Shown one piece after another: positions 26,469 to 35,056 of a DNA stretch of 64,000 bases (position 1 is its first letter; the number at the start of each line of letters is the position of its first letter). The notes under the pieces were generated by a model. It had not been told where the DNA came from and did no database searches. It saw nothing but the letters and a program-made list of their open reading frames with translations. This DNA is from Paenibacillus apiarius. GTDB taxonomy: Bacteria; Bacillota; Bacilli; Paenibacillales; Paenibacillaceae. Position numbers and translations under genes: made by a program. The stretch lies in the NCBI RefSeq assembly GCF_017052585.1, contig NZ_JAFFHZ010000001.1, positions 2,166,501 through 2,230,500 on the forward strand, read 5' to 3'.

Positions 26469-27484
26469 TAGTATTCCAAATGCTCCTTCTCATGTACGCG
26501 TTTATGAAATACGAAATAGCTCCAAATCTGATAGCCTAGCACGAACGGCAGCAAGGTTAAGGCTACAATCGTCATCACCTTGAGCGAATAGGCGCCTGAG
26601 GCTGCATTATGAATCGTCAGGTCGAACGCCTTGTCGATGGAGCTGACCATGACGCGCGGGAACAACCCGATGAACAGCGAGGCAATCGATAATGCAATGA
26701 GCGTTCCTGTCATGCCGAAGGCCCAGCCGTCTTTTTGCTTCGAACTGAAGGAGCCGGCCAGCACGAAGGCCACCACGCCGAGCACCGCCACGGCGTAGAG
26801 AATGCCGCCATGCGCTTCGAACACATCGGTCATGAAGTAGGTCATCGCTCCGAACGCAACCAGCAATGCGGCAAGCGGGATCAACAGCTTATGAGCCAGC
26901 TTGCGCGCCCGTGCCTGCAAGTCGCCGGTCGTGCGCAGCGTCGTGAAGAACAATCCGTGCACGAGACAAAGCATGGTCACGGTGATTCCCCCAACGAGCG
27001 TATAGGCGTTCACCATGTCGAACAGTCCGGCGCTCATCTCCATATTTTGGTCAATAGGCACCCCTTTTATAAGTCCCGAAAAAGCGACTCCCAGCAGGAA
27101 CGGAGGGAGCAGGCTGCCAAGGAATATGGCGAGATCCCACGTCTTCTTCCAACGCTCGCTCTCCACCTTGCCTCGGAATTCGAACGCGACGCCGCGTCCG
27201 ATTAAGGCAAGCAGCACAACGACGAGTGGCAAATAGTATCCGCTGAACATAGTGGCATACCAGTTCGGGAAGGCAGCGAACATCGCTCCGCCTGCCGTCA
27301 GCAGCCACACTTCATTCGCGTCCCAGAACGGCCCGATGGAGTTGATGAGCACGCGGCGTTCTCCATCCGTGCGGGCCAAAAATTTAGTAGACATCCCTAC
27401 CCCAAAGTCGAACCCTTCCAAGAAGAAGAAGCCGACGAACAATACAGCGACAAGTAAAAACCAAAGTTCATTAAGAGAAATCAT
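26468..27484 (-). CDS. cydB: Cytochrome bd ubiquinol/menaquinol oxidase subunit II
   Basis: 338 residues with about eight to nine membrane helices. The opening NELWFLLVAVLFVGFFFLEGFDFGVGM and NSIGPFWDANEVWLLTAGGAMFAAFPNWYA are diagnostic of CydB. With CydA it forms the high-affinity terminal quinol oxidase in the cytoplasmic membrane. The start at 27484 has GGGAGGGA upstream; the longer frame to 27511 has none. The start lies inside the 3' end of cydA, giving a 14-nt overlap. Confidence 0.96.
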   Translation of the reverse strand: MISLNELWFLLVAVLFVGFFFLEGFDFGVGMSTKFLARTDGERRVLINSIGPFWDANEVWLLTAGGAMFAAFPNWYATMFSGYYLPLVVVLLALIGRGVAFEFRGKVESERWKKTWDLAIFLGSLLPPFLLGVAFSGLIKGVPIDQNMEMSAGLFDMVNAYTLVGGITVTMLCLVHGLFFTTLRTTGDLQARARKLAHKLLIPLAALLVAFGAMTYFMTDVFEAHGGILYAVAVLGVVAFVLAGSFSSKQKDGWAFGMTGTLIALSIASLFIGLFPRVMVSSIDKAFDLTIHNAASGAYSLKVMTIVALTLLPFVLGYQIWSYFVFHKRVHEKEHLEY

Positions 27485-28871
27485 GGTGTCCCTCCCGATC
27501 AAATGGGTCATTGGAATGCGCGGCCTTCACGGTTTCATTCGGACCCTTTTTGATAACACGAACGAACAAGTATACCAATACAATAGCAAGTATCGTGTAG
27601 ATAGTCGAGAATGCGATCAAGGAGAATAGCACTTCTCCCCCGCTCACGCTCGGCGAAACGCTGTCTTCCGTCCGCATCAATCCGAATACCGTCCAAGGCT
27701 GGCGGCCAAACTCGGTCATAATCCAACCCGTTGTATTGGCGATGAACGGAAGCGAAATGGCGAACAGCATAAAGCGCATGAACCAAGTGTTCTTGTTATC
27801 CAGCTTCTTGCGATAAGACAAGTACAAGCCATACATGGCCAGCAAAATCATGAGCGAGCCCGCGGCCACCATGATGCGGAAGCTCCAGAACGTCGTGCGA
27901 ACCGGCGGAATGTAGTTGCCAGGACCATAGGTCTGTTCGTATTCCGCTTGCAGCTCGTTCATACCTTTCACTTCACCGGAGAACTTGCTGTAGGACAGGA
28001 AGCTGAGTAAATATGGAACCTTGAATTCCATACTATTCTCCTTCTTCTCCGGATCAATGGCCGCAAATACGGTCCAAGGCGCCGGGTCGCCGCTCTCTCC
28101 CCACAATCCCTCTGCGGCCGCCATCTTCATCGGCTGCGTGTGCACCAGATATTGCGCTTGCTGGTGACCGAAGACGGCCACCAGGATGGACGAAATGAGC
28201 GCTACGATTACACCGAGATGGAATGACTTCTTGAAAAATTCCGTATCCTGCTTCTTCAGCAGCTTATACGCGCTAATACCCGCGATGAGGAACGCGCCCG
28301 TCGCAAAAGCGCCGAATACCGTGTGCGGAAACTCCACCAACAGCTGCCCGTTCGTAATGAGGGCGAAGAAATCGTTCATTTCCGCGCGTCCATTATTAAT
28401 CGCGAAGCCGACTGGTCTTTGCATGAAAGAGTTCGCCGCCAAAATCCAAAATGCGGACATCGTCGTTCCGAATGCGACCAGCCAGATGCAGAGCAGGTGC
28501 ACCTTCTTCGACAAACGATCCCAACCGAAAATCCACAAGCCGATGAAGGTCGATTCCATAAAGAATGCCAACAAGGCCTCAATCGCGAGCGGCGCGCCGA
28601 AGACGTCGCCTACGAATCGGGAATAGTCCGACCAGTTCATTCCGAATTGGAATTCCTGAATAATCCCCGTTACTACACCGACGGCAAAGTTAATGAGAAA
28701 CAGCTTCCCCCAGAACTTAGCCATTTTCTTATACTCTTCTTTTCCTTTGACGACATACATCGTCTCCATGATTGCAATTAGCAGCGCCAACCCGATCGAC
28801 ACCGGGACGAAGAAGAAGTGAAATATCGTCGTCGATGCGAACTGAATGCGTGCAAGCATAACCGTATCCAT
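27471..28871 (-). CDS. cydA: Cytochrome bd quinol oxidase subunit I
   Basis: 466 residues, the short-Q-loop form typical of Firmicutes and Actinobacteria. LARIQFASTTIFHFFFVPVSIGLA contains the haem-ligand His18; NSFMQRPVGF and the GRQPWTVFGLMRT segment near the C-terminus are conserved. The subunit carries haems b558, b595 and d and oxidises menaquinol with oxygen at low oxygen tension. It is first in cydABDC. Some 200-270 bp upstream are two dyads resembling Fnr and Rex sites, in line with redox and oxygen control of cyd operons in Bacilli. Confidence 0.96.
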   Translation of the reverse strand: MDTVMLARIQFASTTIFHFFFVPVSIGLALLIAIMETMYVVKGKEEYKKMAKFWGKLFLINFAVGVVTGIIQEFQFGMNWSDYSRFVGDVFGAPLAIEALLAFFMESTFIGLWIFGWDRLSKKVHLLCIWLVAFGTTMSAFWILAANSFMQRPVGFAINNGRAEMNDFFALITNGQLLVEFPHTVFGAFATGAFLIAGISAYKLLKKQDTEFFKKSFHLGVIVALISSILVAVFGHQQAQYLVHTQPMKMAAAEGLWGESGDPAPWTVFAAIDPEKKENSMEFKVPYLLSFLSYSKFSGEVKGMNELQAEYEQTYGPGNYIPPVRTTFWSFRIMVAAGSLMILLAMYGLYLSYRKKLDNKNTWFMRFMLFAISLPFIANTTGWIMTEFGRQPWTVFGLMRTEDSVSPSVSGGEVLFSLIAFSTIYTILAIVLVYLFVRVIKKGPNETVKAAHSNDPFDREGHHDFS

Positions 28872-29069
28872 GAGTTACCCCTTCCACCTTTCTCTTTATA
28901 TTTCAAATGTTAATTCTATTAGGTCCCGGTTAACCCCTAGCTTCTATTTATATCGGGCGAATTTGGCGAAATTTGTCAATTCTTCGCCCTATAACCGGAG
29001 TTGAACGCGGGATCAATGACGTTGATTACACGTTTCATGTGATATTTTGTCAGATACAGTCGTCTCGCA

Positions 29070-29087
29070 ATGTGATTTTTGTCACAT
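29070..29087. promoter_or_regulatory. CRP/FNR-type palindrome upstream of cydA
   Basis: ATGTGATTTTTGTCACAT is a near-perfect dyad matching TGTGA-N6-TCACA, the recognition pattern of the CRP/FNR family. It lies about 200 bp upstream of the cydA start. Binding protein not in the window. Confidence 0.7.
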
Positions 29088-29120
29088 CTTTTGGGGGAGA
29101 GATTGAGCAAAATGCGAACT

Positions 29121-29138
29121 TTGTGCCTTTCGTCACAA
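29121..29138. promoter_or_regulatory. Rex-like palindrome upstream of cydA
   Basis: TTGTGCCTTTCGTCACAA has the TTGTG-N8-CACAA geometry of Rex operators (consensus TTGTGAANNNNTTCACAA), although the inner AA/TT positions differ. Rex represses cyd genes in Bacilli when NADH is low. Confidence 0.55.
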
Positions 29139-29397
29139 AATAGTAATATTTAAAGCGGAAAAAGAAGAAAAATGATATTGAATTACGCTCATTTCGCTTC
29201 GCCCAGAGCCAATTCCGATCTGGAACCTTCATGGCTCCCGGCTCCCCTCTATGATTTCCCATAAATTAACACATGCAAGACCCGCCGCAGGTCTAGGATC
29301 GAACCGAACCGTGGTCCATTTCCAGTCACTTCCGTTTTCAGTAGGATCGAAGCAAGAGGATACACAAATGCGATATCAAGCATCGTGATGATTAAAT

Positions 29398-29429
29398 AAG
29401 AGGTTGATCAAAAAGATCCTTTTTGATCA
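29398..29429. repeat. Short hairpin repeat, copy 2
   Basis: AGAGGTTGATCAAAAA followed by GATCCTTTTTGATCA forms a 10-bp stem and matches the element at 22073-22104 in leader, arms and spacing. It lies about 65 bp upstream of the glycosyltransferase gene. Confidence 0.55.
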
Positions 29430-29495
29430 CGTATTCATATAAAGTTCTCAGAGGTAAAGGAGCGGCTGAAAAAGATGATGGAACGAGGAGACAAA

Positions 29496-30686
29496 ATGGA
29501 GACACAAAGGAAAGCGCAGGTGCTTGTCTTGACAGGCGCCATTGGCCACGGCCATATGCAGACGGCCAATGCGATACGGGAATCGGCCGCGGCGTGGTTC
29601 CAGGAAGAGGTCGATGTGCGCGTCGTCGACTACATGGAGCAGATGGCGCCCCATTTGCACGGGGTCGGCTCCTACTGCTTCATTCAGTGGCTGAAGCTGT
29701 TCCCGAATATGTACGGCTATCTGTTCGAGATGACACGCAAAGATCGCGGCCTCGCCCAGTTGCTGAAAAGTGTCCGGCTGACCAGTCTGCGGCCCTTGTC
29801 CAAGCTTGTGCAGCGTATGAGACCAGACGTTATCGTCAGCACGTTCCCGGCTGCAAGTGCAGCCGTATCGAAGCTGAAGGAACGCGGACTCGTCGATTGC
29901 CCGGCCGTTACCGTCATTACAGATCATACGGATCACAGCTTCTGGCTCCACCCTTACACCGACCTGTACATGGTCGGATCGGAGGAAGCGCGGAACGTGC
30001 TGGTCGCGCAGGGCATCTCCGCGGCGCGCATCGAGGTGACGGGAATTCCTGTTCGTCCGGCCTTCTACAATACGTATGACAAGCAAGAGCTGCGCGAGCG
30101 CCGCGGGCTGGACGGCTCCGCCATGACGGTGTTGATGATGGGCGGCGGTTGCGGCCTGCTCGATGCATCGCTGCTGCGGGAATTGGAGAAGGCTCCTTGG
30201 GCGCGCAGCATGCAATTCATCGTCATTTGCGGGCGCAACGAGCGGCTGCAGCACCAGCTTGCGCGATGGGCAGGGCAGACGTCCTTGCGCGTGCACATCG
30301 AAGGCTATGTCGAGGCCGTGCACGAATATATGGCGATGTCCGACCTGATGATTACGAAGTCGGGCGGCGTAACAACGACCGAAGCAGTCGTGCAGAAGCT
30401 GCCGCTGCTCGTCTATAAGCCCCTGCCTGGACAAGAGCAGGACAACATCCGCTACTTGCTACGGAACGGGCTTGCCCGCCGTGCCAAGAGCGCAGACGAC
30501 CTGCTGTCGAAGCTCGCTTCCTTCGAAGCTCAACCGGAACAGCTGGAGCGCATGCGCGAACGCGCACAAGCCGAGCGGCAGCATACACCTGTCAGCGCGC
30601 TTCAGGCCATTCTGAATGTGCTTCATCAACCGGCGGTGCTGCCGAAGGCGGCCGGACAATGGTTCCGGCGGCGCAGGATCGTATAG
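29496..30686 (+). CDS. UgtP/MGDG-synthase-like glycosyltransferase (glycolipid synthesis)
   Basis: 396 residues of the GT28 monogalactosyldiacylglycerol-synthase-like type. The N-terminal VLVLTGAIGHGHMQTANAIRESA matches the family's GxGH acceptor-binding motif, and the C-terminal half has SDLMITKSGGVTTTEAVVQKLPLLVYKPLPGQEQDNIRYL, the nucleotide-sugar-binding region. UgtP-type enzymes add glucose to diacylglycerol at the membrane surface to make glycolipid and lipoteichoic acid anchors. The exact sugar and acceptor are unknown here. The ATG at 29496 follows GAGGAG by 5 nt. A hairpin (TAGGCGGTAA / TTACCGCCTA) follows the stop without a T tract. Confidence 0.85.
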   Translation: METQRKAQVLVLTGAIGHGHMQTANAIRESAAAWFQEEVDVRVVDYMEQMAPHLHGVGSYCFIQWLKLFPNMYGYLFEMTRKDRGLAQLLKSVRLTSLRPLSKLVQRMRPDVIVSTFPAASAAVSKLKERGLVDCPAVTVITDHTDHSFWLHPYTDLYMVGSEEARNVLVAQGISAARIEVTGIPVRPAFYNTYDKQELRERRGLDGSAMTVLMMGGGCGLLDASLLRELEKAPWARSMQFIVICGRNERLQHQLARWAGQTSLRVHIEGYVEAVHEYMAMSDLMITKSGGVTTTEAVVQKLPLLVYKPLPGQEQDNIRYLLRNGLARRAKSADDLLSKLASFEAQPEQLERMRERAQAERQHTPVSALQAILNVLHQPAVLPKAAGQWFRRRRIV

Positions 30687-31421
30687 GCGGTAATCAGCCA
30701 AGCTGTTTACCGCCTAACTGTATATTCTGAACGACTTATTCGTTCGCTCAGCTATCGCCTATTAGTCTGATCGTAAATGCGTCTAGTTGCCTGACCAGAC
30801 TCTTCATGGGCGATGGCTAGGTGATGTGGGCGTACAACCGCTCCACTTTTTCATCGGCAATTTCTTTTTCCCGTACCGCACTACATTCTACGCCTCACCC
30901 AATTCCATCAAGATGCTGCAATCCGCAGCATGGTCCTGCCGTCCGATTTCGTGGACAGTCTCCTTCGGCGTCAGAGCAACAAACGAACCTGCATTCCATG
31001 AATCAATACGTTTCACTTGGACCGGAACCAATCCCCGAACCCCGCCGGCACCACCTGATCCCGTACTAAGATTGGCCTTGCGCAGTTGGATACAGTTCAT
31101 TTGAAACAGCATGACACACTCACGATTATGCCAGCCCCCGCCAGGTGTGCTTGGAACGAAGTCATTTCTGGACGATATTCCTTTTGGATCTCGATTTCCC
31201 ACACTTGCGAACCGGACCGTGGAGATTAAAAGCTTACCGCTTGCATACTCATGCCTCTGTTTATATTCCATTCAGAACTATTTGGTAATTATTTTAAATC
31301 CATGACATAGTTCTATATTGAATCCATGATAATATATGGGCGATTTCTTCCTGCTGGAGGAGATTGAATTAACTTGGAACCGATGGGACCAAATAAAAAA
31401 ATTACAATTTTTCTAAAACCA
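30687..31421. other. Long intergenic stretch, no gene I can support
   Basis: About 730 bp. Both strands hold open frames of about 105-127 codons between 30787 and 31271, but none has a ribosome site, recognisable domain or clear start. The region may be a decayed gene or simply low-stop DNA at moderate GC. A sharp drop in GC begins near 31270 and continues into the peptide cassette. Confidence 0.35.
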
Positions 31422-31451
31422 TTGACATTTAACCACATATTAACTTACCAT
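31422..31451 (+). promoter_or_regulatory. Candidate promoter of the secreted-peptide cassette
   Basis: TTGACA at 31422-31427 and TACCAT at 31446-31451 are 18 bp apart; the -10 is weak. Confidence 0.45.
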
Positions 31452-31496
31452 AAATTTAGTAAAATAAAACATATTTAGAAAATGGAGGTTTTTGTT

Positions 31497-32045
31497 ATGG
31501 GTTTGTCTGTGCGTAAAATGAAGCTAGTGACTGGTTTTTTGCTTTTTAGCGCAATGCTGCTGCTAGTAGTAACTGTTTTATCGCCTTACGCCACCGCTCA
31601 AGCTCTTGCTGAAAACGACGCTACTACTCAATTCGAAGAAGAATTAGAGTTTATTTTCGAGGAAGCATCCACGTTAAAAGATGGGCTATTCGTTCTTGAC
31701 ACTGAGAAAATTGAACAACGATTCGGTAAAGAGCAAGTAGAGGGAATTGCTTTATTAGTTGAATTTATCAACAGTACTGCCCCCGGTTCCATGACTACAT
31801 TCAGCTTTGGATCCTGCATGTTGGATGCTTTGAAGGATTATTTGGGAGTATCGGTTGTTGAGGCGGCACTAAGTGGTGGGTTATATACTTATTTAGTAAA
31901 AAAGGCATGGAAAGATGCTGCAAAATTACTTGTTCGCTATGCGGTTACTATGAACGTTGCTGGTTTAACGGCTACTCTTATTTTCTATAGCGGCAAGTGT
32001 GCCATTTGGGGTTACAATGTAGACGGCGAGATAGCTTATGGATAA
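31497..32045 (+). CDS. Unknown secreted peptide precursor (possible bacteriocin-like toxin)
   Basis: 182 residues, family not recognised. A signal peptide (basic MGLSVRKMK, hydrophobic core, cleavage near ATAQA-LA) is followed by an acidic propeptide-like region (about 40-105, FEEELEFIFEEAS) and a C-terminal segment bounded by two Cys (SCMLDALKDYLG ... YSGKCAIWGYN). The segment between the cysteines is rich in Ala, Gly, Val and Leu and amphipathic or hydrophobic. The layout, with an exported precursor and acidic pro-region, resembles SDP-like toxin precursors, but sequence does not match SdpC. The ATG at 31497 has GGAGG 8 nt upstream. It is more AT-rich than its neighbours and overlaps the next small membrane-protein gene. 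Confidence 0.7.
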   Translation: MGLSVRKMKLVTGFLLFSAMLLLVVTVLSPYATAQALAENDATTQFEEELEFIFEEASTLKDGLFVLDTEKIEQRFGKEQVEGIALLVEFINSTAPGSMTTFSFGSCMLDALKDYLGVSVVEAALSGGLYTYLVKKAWKDAAKLLVRYAVTMNVAGLTATLIFYSGKCAIWGYNVDGEIAYG

Positions 32046-32229
32046 AAGCAGGTTTCCGAGCAGGTTTAGTTTCATTATTTTCCCCATTATATTCTTCCTA
32101 TCTTTTGTTGCGGTAAAGCTCCTGTCGACTTCCATGGGTTTCACAGAGATACTGGCTGATATAGTCTTGATTTTAGTTATATATTACATTATAGTGGCAA
32201 TTTATTGGATTTTTTTCAGAAAAAAATAG
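32038..32229 (+). CDS. Small two-TM membrane protein (possible immunity protein)
   Basis: 63 residues: a short basic N-terminus (MDKSRFPSR), a hydrophobic helix (FSFIIFPIIFFLSFVAVKLL), a short loop and a second helix (ILADIVLILVIYYIIVAIYWIFF) ending in Arg-Lys-Lys. It overlaps the preceding secreted-peptide gene by 8 nt in another frame, so translation is probably coupled. A tiny membrane protein paired with an exported peptide is the classic toxin/immunity arrangement, but this is inferred from architecture only. No transporter or regulator gene is in the cassette. Confidence 0.6.
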   Translation: MDKSRFPSRFSFIIFPIIFFLSFVAVKLLSTSMGFTEILADIVLILVIYYIIVAIYWIFFRKK

Positions 32230-32377
32230 CGAATGCTTGCTCCATCACAAGACCAGCAGGAAGGGGCGTTCTATTAGTCAGAGATAGGACACAAATATGC
32301 AAGCTGCATACATCCCAGTCATAACCCAGTTTGTTTCCTTAGGAGATACTGATTAAGCATCCTAATGCACTAATTAA

Positions 32378-32401
32378 CATGGGGGAGATTTCTCCCCCAT
32401 G
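32378..32401. terminator. Perfect inverted repeat after the peptide cassette
   Basis: CATGGGGGAGA (32378-32388) and TCTCCCCCATG (32391-32401) form an 11-bp stem around a 2-nt loop. No T tract follows, so it may be a weak terminator, an mRNA-stabilising hairpin or an operator. Confidence 0.5.
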
Positions 32402-32536
32402 CTCTATTACGAAGAAATCGTATTATTTAAAGTGGGATCGGTGCCGATGCAAGAAATGAATATATGAAGTGAGCAACTATGTTTCACTTGCATTGATTCT
32501 ATCATTTATCCGTGTTAATAATCAATCTGCCCCGGC

Positions 32537-33122
32537 TCAGGATAACGCTCGTGTCACCCCTTGGGCAATCTCGCTCATGCAATCTTCCGCCTGCGGATAG
32601 CTTCCGAGCTTATCCATGAAAGCATGGTCCATGCCGTTATACTGAATAAGCCTCGTATTTACACCGGAACGGAGCAGCTTGCGCGCGTACGCTTCGCATT
32701 CCAGCCGCAAAAAATCGTATTCCGCCGTAATGATAAGCGTCTCCGGCATGCCGCTCAAATCATCCGCCAGCAATGGAGAGACGTACGGATTCGCAACCTC
32801 CGCCCGGCCTTGCAAATAAAGCCGATCCACAATGCCTGACATGTTCCCCAACCCCTGAATGCCCGCCATAATGAGATCATGATGATTGTTAATCGTACAC
32901 TGAGCGATATCCCACTTGTAATCATCGGGTTGCAACATTGCCCATATTGACGGTCGGATAAATCAGAGCCTCGAACTTAATCATTCCGGTTCCCAAATCC
33001 CGGTCCATCATGGCGCACACCGTCGACAGATTGCCGCCTGCGCTGTCACCGGCTATCGCCAGCTGGTCGCAGTTCATGTTCAGCTCGTCCGCATGCTGAT
33101 AAGAGAGGTGTTTTTTATCCAC
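32537..33122 (-). pseudogene. Decayed alpha/beta hydrolase (acetyl esterase, HSL family)
   Basis: Two minus-strand frames together encode the C-terminal two thirds of a hormone-sensitive-lipase-type esterase. The first (33122-32922) has LAIAGDSAGGNLSTVCAM with the nucleophile Ser and ALIYPTVNMG. The second (32938-32537) has SPLLADDLSGMPETLIITAEYDFL with the catalytic Asp and NGMDHAFM with the His. The frame changes near 32930. The N-terminal part with the HGGG oxyanion hole is absent; sequence upstream of 33122 is unrelated. The gene is therefore truncated and frameshifted and should be inactive. Confidence 0.85.
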
Positions 33123-33218
33123 GTTGTCCCCAGCGGTGACACGCGTCTAACTGTAATCATGATTGTCCGCTGAATTGGTTATAGTAACATCGACACCATG
33201 TCCAAGGAGGAATATTGG

Positions 33219-33347
33219 ATGGATAATACGCATGAATTTGTGGAAAAAGTGCACGAAACCCAACAAAAGAACGAGAAGAACAGAAAGAGCGGCAAAGGCA
33301 ATCCCGGTTCCAGACTGCCCGGCAAGCAAAAGAGCACAAACAAATAA
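33219..33347 (+). CDS. DUF4023 family small protein
   Basis: 42 residues: MDNTHEFVEKVHETQQKNEK followed by a Lys/Arg/Gly-rich tail ending LPGKQKSTNK. The pattern matches the DUF4023 family of tiny hydrophilic proteins found in Bacilli and Paenibacilli, of unknown function. An ideal AAGGAGG site is 9 nt before the ATG, and an intrinsic terminator follows 17 nt after the stop, so this is a complete monocistronic unit. Confidence 0.88.
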   Translation: MDNTHEFVEKVHETQQKNEKNRKSGKGNPGSRLPGKQKSTNK

Positions 33348-33363
33348 CGGCGTGGAAAAAGGT

Positions 33364-33413
33364 AAAAGATTGCCTCCTATTCAGCCTTCTGGCCGGATGG
33401 CGGGCAATCTTTT
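33364..33413 (+). terminator. Intrinsic terminator of the DUF4023 gene
   Basis: AAAAGATTGCC (33364-33374) pairs with GGCAATCTTTT (33403-33413); T-rich tail. Confidence 0.82.
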
Positions 33414-33604
33414 TGATGTACTTCCTTCCTTGAATAACAGCTTCATTCGGCTCTGTCAGGTCATCTTCCCGCCTGCTGCCCCTTGAAAATTAAAGGAAAA
33501 CAAAGGCCGCTCTCGAATAGAAATATAAGGGTCCATGCTTGCGAATACGAAGAGTCAAATGGATATGCATTAGCGCTAATATTCAAGTAAGGGGGAGAAA
33601 CTTT

Positions 33605-34267
33605 ATGATTCAGGCTGCTTGTCGAATGGAAAAAGAAATTAAAAAAAAGGTGCAATTAAACTACCTCTTGCATTTACCGGAAGGATATGAAAAAGACTCT
33701 CCAAAGAAATGGCCTCTGATCCTCTTTCTTCATGGGGCAGGTGAAAGAGGCAATGATATTGAACTGGTTAAAATTCATGGCATACCAAAGATCGCGGAAC
33801 AGGATCCCAAATTCCCATTCATCGCGATTTCTCCCCAATGCCCGAAGCATTCGTACTGGGAAGCTGAACAAGATGCCGTAATGGCGCTATTGGATGAGAT
33901 CACGGCAAACTACAACGTAAATGCAAAGCAAATATACATGACGGGACTGAGCATGGGGGGACAGGGAACATGGCACTTGGCAGCCGAATATCCGGGAAGG
34001 TTCGCGGCCATCGCTCCGATATGCGGCGGAGGCGATCCTGAACGCATCAATACCTTAAAGGGAACGCCCGTCTGGGTCTTTCACGGCGCCAAGGATAGTG
34101 TTGTGCCGCTTGCCGCATCAGAAAAGATGGTGGACACGCTTCGCGCAAATAGCGGGGACAGGGATGTGAAATTCACCATTTATCCTGACTTAAATCATGA
34201 CTCTTGGTCAAAAACGTATAGTAACCTGGAATTGTATGCTTGGCTTCTCAGCCATTCTTCCCAATGA
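33605..34267 (+). CDS. Prolyl-oligopeptidase/PHB-depolymerase-like alpha/beta hydrolase
   Basis: 220 residues. LILFLHGAGERGND supplies the oxyanion region, IYMTGLSMGGQGTWHLA the nucleophile elbow (Ser in GLSMGG), VFHGAKDSVVP the acid and LNHDSW the His, so the triad is complete. These short dienelactone-hydrolase-like or esterase-type proteins often cleave phenolic or acetyl esters. There is no signal peptide, so it is cytoplasmic. The ATG at 33605 has AAGGGGGAG 8 nt upstream; an upstream in-frame ATG at 33539 lacks a site. It is monocistronic with a terminator at 34374. Confidence 0.88.
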   Translation: MIQAACRMEKEIKKKVQLNYLLHLPEGYEKDSPKKWPLILFLHGAGERGNDIELVKIHGIPKIAEQDPKFPFIAISPQCPKHSYWEAEQDAVMALLDEITANYNVNAKQIYMTGLSMGGQGTWHLAAEYPGRFAAIAPICGGGDPERINTLKGTPVWVFHGAKDSVVPLAASEKMVDTLRANSGDRDVKFTIYPDLNHDSWSKTYSNLELYAWLLSHSSQ

Positions 34268-34373
34268 GGAGGACGGCCGCTGAATCAACACAGCAAACAC
34301 AGCACAGTATCGCTTCACAGCACTTAAACATTCCTGAATGGTAAATAGCCTATCGAAGTTAATCAACAGGCTG

Positions 34374-34402
34374 AGCCTTGATCCCTTTGATCAGGGCTTT
34401 TT
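34374..34402 (+). terminator. Intrinsic terminator of the hydrolase gene
   Basis: AGCCTTGATC pairs with GATCAGGGCT (one wobble), followed by TTTTT. Confidence 0.88.
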
Positions 34403-34417
34403 GTATACAAAACATAA

Positions 34418-35056
34418 TTAAATGTCTCCGTTACCTGAATAAACCATGCAGTATTGCTCTAAATCGCTGTTCGGCAGCGGAATGACATCAACGATGGCAA
34501 AGCCGTAACGCTCATATACCGGAATGTTGCCCGGATTTTGCGTTTCGAGCGTGCATGCGATGCCGCGCTTGCCGCATTCCTCTATCAAAGGCTTCATGAT
34601 GCGAGAGACAAAGCCTTGCCCCCGATGCTTGGACTGCACCACGAGCATATCGAGGTGAATATACTCCCGATCGCCGAGCATGGATAACCACGCCGAGCTC
34701 ATGCTATGCAGAATGGCTATCCCTCTTGCGAATTGCCGGATACCGATATAGCGGCATATCGGGAAGGACTTGACGATGGCAAGCAGCAGCGCGGATCTAT
34801 CCTTGAGCCGTGACACGATGGACGAGCCAGTCCGATCGGATCGGAATACGAGCGCAACCGCCTCCATATTGCCGGAAGTCGTGTACACGTCCGAATACGG
34901 GTACAGCATCGCGACATAATTACGGAAAAAGATTCGGAGCACATCGAGCCTTGTCGAGTGTTCGGGCAAGATATGCCGATACAACGGATCGTCCACGAAG
35001 CCTTCGGCAAGTACGTCGGCTGCTCTGCGGATATCTTTACGGTCTAATGTTATCAA
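34418..35056 (-). CDS. GNAT family N-acetyltransferase
   Basis: 212 residues. The acetyl-CoA-binding motif A is in HLDMLVVQSKHRGQGFVSRIMKPLIEECGKRG, with the Q/R-x-x-G-x-G/A core at KHRGQGF, followed by CTLETQNPGNIPVYERYGFAIVD. The N-terminal third (RRAADVLAEGFVDDPLYRHILPEH) is typical of the YesJ/acyl-CoA-type acetyltransferases in this size class. The start is uncertain: no ATG with a ribosome site exists, and TTG at 35056 is taken because the domain begins right there. Substrate unknown. Confidence 0.83.
   Translation of the reverse strand: MITLDRKDIRRAADVLAEGFVDDPLYRHILPEHSTRLDVLRIFFRNYVAMLYPYSDVYTTSGNMEAVALVFRSDRTGSSIVSRLKDRSALLLAIVKSFPICRYIGIRQFARGIAILHSMSSAWLSMLGDREYIHLDMLVVQSKHRGQGFVSRIMKPLIEECGKRGIACTLETQNPGNIPVYERYGFAIVDVIPLPNSDLEQYCMVYSGNGDI

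Noticed and set aside
29050..29262. 70-codon minus-strand frame with a Phe-rich run upstream of cydA
   Set aside because: No ribosome site, low-complexity FFFFF run, and it overlaps the two redox-type dyads; regulatory DNA is the better explanation.
22073..29429. cyd operon as a composite transposon between the two hairpin repeats
   Set aside because: The repeats are short and there is no transposase; cydABDC has normal composition and promoter sites.
30787..31271. Open frames of 105 and 127 codons on opposite strands in the 30.7-31.3 kb gap
   Set aside because: Neither has a ribosome binding site or recognisable domain; opposite-strand overlap suggests chance or decay.
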